Shown here: positions 59,782 to 64,000 of the stretch, one piece after another | Layout: each line of letters starts with the position of its first letter | How positions within the stretch are numbered: position 1 is the first letter of the stretch | From: Pseudomonas sp. MWU16-30317 | GTDB lineage: Bacteria; Pseudomonadota; Gammaproteobacteria; Pseudomonadales; Pseudomonadaceae | Length of the DNA stretch: 64,000 nucleotides | NCBI RefSeq assembly: GCF_020515695.1 | Contig: NZ_JAIWJA010000003.1 | Location: 310,001 to 374,000 of the forward strand | Reading direction: 5' to 3' | Notes under the pieces: model-generated | Database searches by the model: none | The model's input: only the letters and a program-made list of their open reading frames with translations | What the model was told of the DNA's origin: nothing | Translations under genes and position numbers: made by a program

Positions 59782-60039
59782 TCAGGGCTGTTGAGCGAGG
59801 CGCGCTTCTAGCTCGGCGACCTTGGCTTCGAGGCTTTCCAGGCGAGCCCGGGTGCGGGCCAGCACGACCATCTGGCTGTCGAACTCTTCGCGGCTGACCA
59901 GATCGAGCTTGCTGAAACCACTTTGCAGCAAAACCTTGAATTGACTCTCAAGCTCGGCCTTGGGCTGGGCAGTGTCGCCACTGAACAGTGTCGAGGCGTG
60001 ATCGCTCAGGGCATCGAGAAGGGCTTTGGGGGCGAGCAT
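59782..60039 (-). CDS. ubiK: Ubiquinone biosynthesis accessory factor UbiK
   Basis: 85 residues (BMFP/YqiC family). C-terminal coiled coil (LARTRARLESLEAKVAELEA) and FKVLLQSGFSKLDLVSREEF as in UbiK of E. coli, an assembly factor that binds UbiJ and supports aerobic ubiquinone synthesis. The position equals PA5286. Divergent from glnK. Confidence 0.92.
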   Translation of the reverse strand: MLAPKALLDALSDHASTLFSGDTAQPKAELESQFKVLLQSGFSKLDLVSREEFDSQMVVLARTRARLESLEAKVAELEARLAQQP

Positions 60040-60097
60040 GGCGAATATCCTGAGAAGAAGGCCGCCCAGTGTATCACGCAGTGTCTATAGTCAATGA

Positions 60098-60790
<693 letters not shown>

Positions 60791-60825
60791 AGCCGCTTCA
60801 TAATAAAGCCCCAGGAGTAAACAAT

Positions 60826-62169
60826 ATGACTCTGCGTCAATTCGCAGGGCTAGGAGCCCTGTTGTCCCTCGTAATGCCAGGCCTGGCCATGGCAGACGAG
60901 GTGGCAGCCCCCGTCGCCCCTGTCCTCAACTCCGGCGACACGGCGTGGATGCTCACGTCTACGGCGCTAGTGCTGTTCATGACCATTCCTGGCTTGGCGC
61001 TGTTCTACGGCGGCATGGTCCGTACCAAGAACATCCTGTCGGTAATGATGCAGTGCTTCGCCATCACCGGCCTGATCAGCATTCTGTGGATGATCTACGG
61101 CTACAGCATGGCCTTCGACACCACGGGCATGGAACAGGGCGTCGTCAATTTCAACTCCTTCGTCGGCAGCATGTCCAAGGCCTTCCTGAGCGGTATCACC
61201 CCCGCCAGCCTGACCGGTCCTGCGGCATTGTTCCCTGAGGCGGTGTTCGTCACCTTCCAGATGACCTTCGCGATCATTACTCCGGCGCTTATCGTCGGTG
61301 CGTTCGCCGAGCGTATGAAATTCTCCGCCATGCTGGTGTTCATGGGCATTTGGTTCACCCTGGTCTATGCGCCGATCGCGCACATGGTCTGGAGTGGCAA
61401 CGGTGGTCTGCTGTGGGACTGGGGCGTCCTGGACTTCGCTGGCGGCACCGTAGTGCACATCAACGCTGGTGTGGCTGGCCTCGTGGCTTGCCTGGTACTG
61501 GGCAAGCGCAAAGGCTACCCGACTACCCCGATGGCCCCGCACAACCTGGGCTACACCTTGATCGGCGCGGCTATGCTGTGGGTCGGCTGGTTCGGCTTCA
61601 ACGCCGGTTCCGCCGCTGCGGCCAACGGTACTGCCGGTATGGCGATGCTGGTCACCCAGATCGCTACCGCCGCCGCTGCGCTGGGCTGGATGTTCGCCGA
61701 GTGGCTGACCCACGGTAAGCCAAGCGCACTGGGCATTGCCTCGGGCGTGGTCGCTGGCCTGGTTGCCATCACCCCGGCTGCCGGTACCGTTGGCCCGATG
61801 GGCTCGCTGGTCATCGGTCTGTCCGCTGGCGTGGTGTGCTTCTTCTGCGCCACCAGCCTCAAGCGCAAACTGGGCTACGACGACTCCCTGGACGCCTTCG
61901 GCGTGCACGGCATCGGCGGTATCCTCGGCGCGATCCTCACCGGTGTATTCGCAGCGCCTTCGCTGGGCGGCTTCGGCACCGTGCAAGACATCGGCGCACA
62001 AGTCTGGATCCAGTGCAAAGGCGTTGGCTTCACCGTCATCTACACCGCCATCGTCACGTTCATCATCCTCAAGGTGCTGGACGTGGTCATGGGCCTGCGT
62101 GTAAGCGAAGAGGAAGAGTCCGTCGGCCTCGACCTGGCGCAACACAACGAGCGTGGTTACAACCTGTAA
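60826..62169 (+). CDS. amtB: Ammonium transporter AmtB
   Basis: 447 residues. Signal peptide (MTLRQFAGLGALLSLVMPGL, cleaved near AMA), then 11 transmembrane segments. Twin-His pore: first in YAPIAHMVWSG, second in DAFGVHGIGGILGA. Aromatic gate region and AFAERMKFSAML conserved. Trimer in the inner membrane, blocked by GlnK. aggag precedes the ATG. Ends with a clear terminator. Confidence 0.97.
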   Translation: MTLRQFAGLGALLSLVMPGLAMADEVAAPVAPVLNSGDTAWMLTSTALVLFMTIPGLALFYGGMVRTKNILSVMMQCFAITGLISILWMIYGYSMAFDTTGMEQGVVNFNSFVGSMSKAFLSGITPASLTGPAALFPEAVFVTFQMTFAIITPALIVGAFAERMKFSAMLVFMGIWFTLVYAPIAHMVWSGNGGLLWDWGVLDFAGGTVVHINAGVAGLVACLVLGKRKGYPTTPMAPHNLGYTLIGAAMLWVGWFGFNAGSAAAANGTAGMAMLVTQIATAAAALGWMFAEWLTHGKPSALGIASGVVAGLVAITPAAGTVGPMGSLVIGLSAGVVCFFCATSLKRKLGYDDSLDAFGVHGIGGILGAILTGVFAAPSLGGFGTVQDIGAQVWIQCKGVGFTVIYTAIVTFIILKVLDVVMGLRVSEEEESVGLDLAQHNERGYNL

Positions 62170-62183
62170 CGTTGCGCTTGAAG

Positions 62184-62212
62184 AAAATGCCCGGTTCGCC
62201 GGGCATTTTTTT
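62184..62212. terminator. Terminator after amtB
   Basis: aaaatgcccgg-ttcg-ccgggcatttttt, strong stem and T-tract. Confidence 0.92.
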
Positions 62213-62422
62213 GCCTGGCATTTGTCATCTGTAAACGCGGCGCTTAGCGAGGGGGCCGGCTCCTGAAAAGCGTCGGCTGCGGTGCAGAGCAGACGGCTCA
62301 TCTCGGGAGCTCGCCAGCCCTTGTCGATTGTCTGTTACCCACCCACACAATCAACCGCGCACGACCCCCTTTGTTTTTTCTCGCGGCGCGCTAGAATGCG
62401 CCCCGAACGTCTGGAGAAGCGT

Positions 62423-62848
62423 ATGTGGCAGCAAACCACTATCACCTTGCGGGCTCGCCCTCGGGGCTTTCATCTGGTGACCGATGAATTGCTGGCCGCG
62501 CTGCCGCAACTGCGGGCCTGTCGGACCGGATTGGTGCATTTTTTGCTGCAACACACGTCGGCGTCCCTGACCGTCAACGAAAATGCCGACCCAGCGGTAC
62601 GTCGAGATTTCGAACGTTTCTTCAATCGGCTGATCCCACAGGGAACAGCAGGCTTTGAACACAACGACGAAGGCGACGACGACCTGCCGGCGCACTTCAA
62701 GGCGAGCTTGTTAGGCTGTCAGCTGACGTTACCGGTAACCGATGGGCGTCTTGCGCTAGGAACCTGGCAAGGTGTCTATCTGGGCGAACACCGCGATCAT
62801 GGTGGTGCCCGCAGGGTGCTTGCCACGTTGTATGGCGAGGACGTTTGA
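62423..62848 (+). CDS. YjbQ family protein (UPF0047)
   Basis: 141 residues. Conserved [20 protein letters not shown] and [20 protein letters not shown], typical of the YjbQ/UPF0047 fold with its His-rich pocket; some members show thiamine-phosphate synthase activity in vitro, but the physiological role is open. tggaga lies 6 nt before ATG 62423, which is preferred over the open frame to 62282. Confidence 0.9.
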   Translation: MWQQTTITLRARPRGFHLVTDELLAALPQLRACRTGLVHFLLQHTSASLTVNENADPAVRRDFERFFNRLIPQGTAGFEHNDEGDDDLPAHFKASLLGCQLTLPVTDGRLALGTWQGVYLGEHRDHGGARRVLATLYGEDV

Positions 62849-62948
62849 CCGCTGGTAAGCAGCGGATATGAATTTTTCCCGGCAGGGCTCGACAGGCGAC
62901 CCGGCTGGGCTATAAATAATCTGCTTTCGCAAGTCATGAGGTAGAACA

Positions 62949-63275
62949 ATGAGCGACGATGATCTGGAAAACGACGAACTCGAAGCGGGTGACGAGGACG
63001 ATACCGAAGAAGGCCTGGAGGCAGTTGCCGAGGACCCGGTTGACGACGGTGGTGACGATGCCCCGGCCCCTGCGGCCAAGGGTGGCAAATCCAAGGCGGC
63101 GGTGTCGGTTGATGAGTTGCCGAGTATCGAGGCCAAGAACAAGGAACGCGATGCACTGGCTCGCGCGATGGAAGAATTTCTGTCGCGGGGTGGCAAGGTG
63201 CAGGAAGTCGAGCCGAATGTGGTGGCAGATCCACCCAAGAAGCCTGACAACAAGTACGGTAGCCGCCCTATCTGA
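62949..63275 (+). CDS. sutA: Transcriptional regulator SutA
   Basis: 108 residues. Acidic disordered N-terminus (SDDDLENDELEAGDEDDTEE), a short helix (EAKNKERDALARAMEEFLSR) and conserved tail VEPNVVADPPKKPDNKYGSR. Matches SutA of P. aeruginosa, an RNA-polymerase-binding protein that favours transcription during slow growth. gaggtag precedes the ATG. Confidence 0.92.
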   Translation: MSDDDLENDELEAGDEDDTEEGLEAVAEDPVDDGGDDAPAPAAKGGKSKAAVSVDELPSIEAKNKERDALARAMEEFLSRGGKVQEVEPNVVADPPKKPDNKYGSRPI

Positions 63276-63289
63276 GTGCTTGCGTCCCC

Positions 63290-63320
63290 AAAAAAGCCCG
63301 CCTTCGCTGCGGGTTTTTTT
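63290..63320. terminator. Terminator after sutA
   Basis: aaaaaagcccgc-cttcgct-gcgggttttttt, bidirectional A/T flanks between sutA and the convergent HAD gene. Confidence 0.9.
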
Positions 63321-63364
63321 GTGGGCGACTGTTTGGCGCTATCCCCTGTGAGAGCGGGTTGCGG

Positions 63365-64000
63365 CTAGAGGTTGCGCAGCGTCTCGGGCAGCTGCGCCAG
63401 GCTGTGGATCTCGGCATCCGGGGTGTGCTCGGCTTCCCAAGGCTTGCGCTGCGGGTTGTACCAGATGGCCCGCAGCCCGGCTCGTTGCGCGCCGGCGATG
63501 TCGTCGGTCGGGTGGTCGCCTACGTGTACCGCGCGCGAAGCCTCGGCGCCACCCAGGCGCAAGGCTTCCAGAAATGGCGCCGGATCGGGCTTGCCGATGC
63601 CCAGGTCCTCGGCGCACAGGGCGAACTTGAAATGCTCCATCAGCCCCAGCCGGCGTACATCGGCATTGCCGTTGGTGACTACGCCCAAGGTGTAATGCTC
63701 GCGTAGTTGCTCCAACGTCGGCAGCACGTCAGCGAACAGCTCCACTTGATGGCGCGCCTGCAGGAACACCTCGAAACTCTCGTCACCCAGGCGCTTGGCC
63801 TCGGTCTCTGCATATCCGGCATCGCGCAGCGCATGGAAGAGCACCAGGCGGCGCAATGCACTGATACGGTGCTGCAGGCCCGGCTCGGCCGTCACCAGTC
63901 GGGTACGAATGGCCAGCAAGGCTTCACGAGGAAACGGGCCCAGGTCTGGTGCATGGGCTGCCAGCCAATCGCGCAGCGTGGCTTCGGCGCTGACGATGAT
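63365..64000 (-). CDS. HAD-superfamily hydrolase, N-terminus outside window
   Basis: The frame is open to the window end (codons for IIVSAEATLRDWLAAHAPDL upstream of the first in-frame TTG at 63919), so the gene continues beyond 64000. Visible: cap domain region, motif II TLGVVTNGNADV, motif III Lys in GIGKPDPAPFLEAL, motif IV VGDHPTDDIAGAQRAGL. Motif I (DxDxT) is outside. A phosphatase of the phosphoglycolate/YigB type; substrate unknown. Confidence 0.88.
   Translation of the reverse strand: MIVSAEATLRDWLAAHAPDLGPFPREALLAIRTRLVTAEPGLQHRISALRRLVLFHALRDAGYAETEAKRLGDESFEVFLQARHQVELFADVLPTLEQLREHYTLGVVTNGNADVRRLGLMEHFKFALCAEDLGIGKPDPAPFLEALRLGGAEASRAVHVGDHPTDDIAGAQRAGLRAIWYNPQRKPWEAEHTPDAEIHSLAQLPETLRNL

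Overview
The window is chromosomal DNA of a Pseudomonas from the fluorescens/putida side of the genus. It is GC-rich. It carries Pseudomonas-specific genes (crc, long membrane-anchored algC, pauR, sutA), many Pseudomonas-type REP elements ending in the core gcgggcaagcc..tgctcccaca, and a gene order (rph-crc-pyrE-argB-algC-dut-coaBC-radC-rpmBG-kauB-pauB-lrp/dadA-dadX-pauR-xpt-rep-PDE-MATE-yifB-glnK-amtB-sutA) that follows the known P. aeruginosa PA5334 to PA5285 block. No phage, integrase, transposase, tRNA, rRNA or CRISPR array was seen.

Layout. 1-13.1 kb is housekeeping: RNase PH (5' end outside the window), Crc, PyrE with a small DUF4124 exported protein, ArgB-AlgC-Dut-CoaBC on the minus strand, RadC, an ArnT-like membrane glycosyltransferase, an orphan dipeptide-type binding protein, and ribosomal proteins L28-L33. 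13.1-28 kb is a nitrogen and amine catabolism block: two tandem I78-type inhibitors, a cupin, KauB, a phospholipase D-like lipoprotein, a MocR regulator, a PauB-type oxidase, an Lrp/DadR regulator divergent from dadA-ridA-dadX, PauR and a CoA-transferase-like protein. A 20-bp near-palindrome is shared by the kauB and pauR leaders. 28-37 kb holds xpt, rep, an EAL phosphodiesterase with degenerate GGDEF and receiver domains, a MATE pump divergent from a LysR regulator, and a chemoreceptor. 37-42 kb is the lysine/pipecolate pathway (hglS divergent from amaB-amaA). 42-46.5 kb is a two-gene surface-glycan module (methyltransferase and a 1173-residue multi-domain glycosyltransferase). 46.5-48 kb is yifB. 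48.3-58.6 kb is a complete six-gene mag/yfa operon around a bacterial alpha-2-macroglobulin homologue. 58.7-64 kb holds a LysR regulator, ubiK, glnK-amtB under a clear sigma-54 promoter, yjbQ, sutA and the 3' part of a HAD phosphatase.

How they work together. KauB, PauB and PauR act on polyamines; DadA, RidA and DadX on alanine; AmaA, AmaB and HglS on lysine; GlnK and AmtB on ammonium. Together these make an amine-nitrogen supply region. The most intriguing part is the mag operon. MagD lacks the thioester cysteine. MagC looks like an NlpC/P60-type cysteine hydrolase. MagE appears to combine a penicillin-binding-protein-like half with a SpoIID-like segment and an HExxH motif. Two DUF2135 paralogues bracket the operon. 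This suggests an undescribed periplasmic, cell-wall-linked machine. Other notable points are a REP element translated in frame inside hglS and a 132-bp REP-containing tandem duplication between the YkgJ-family gene and the lrp/dadR-type gene.
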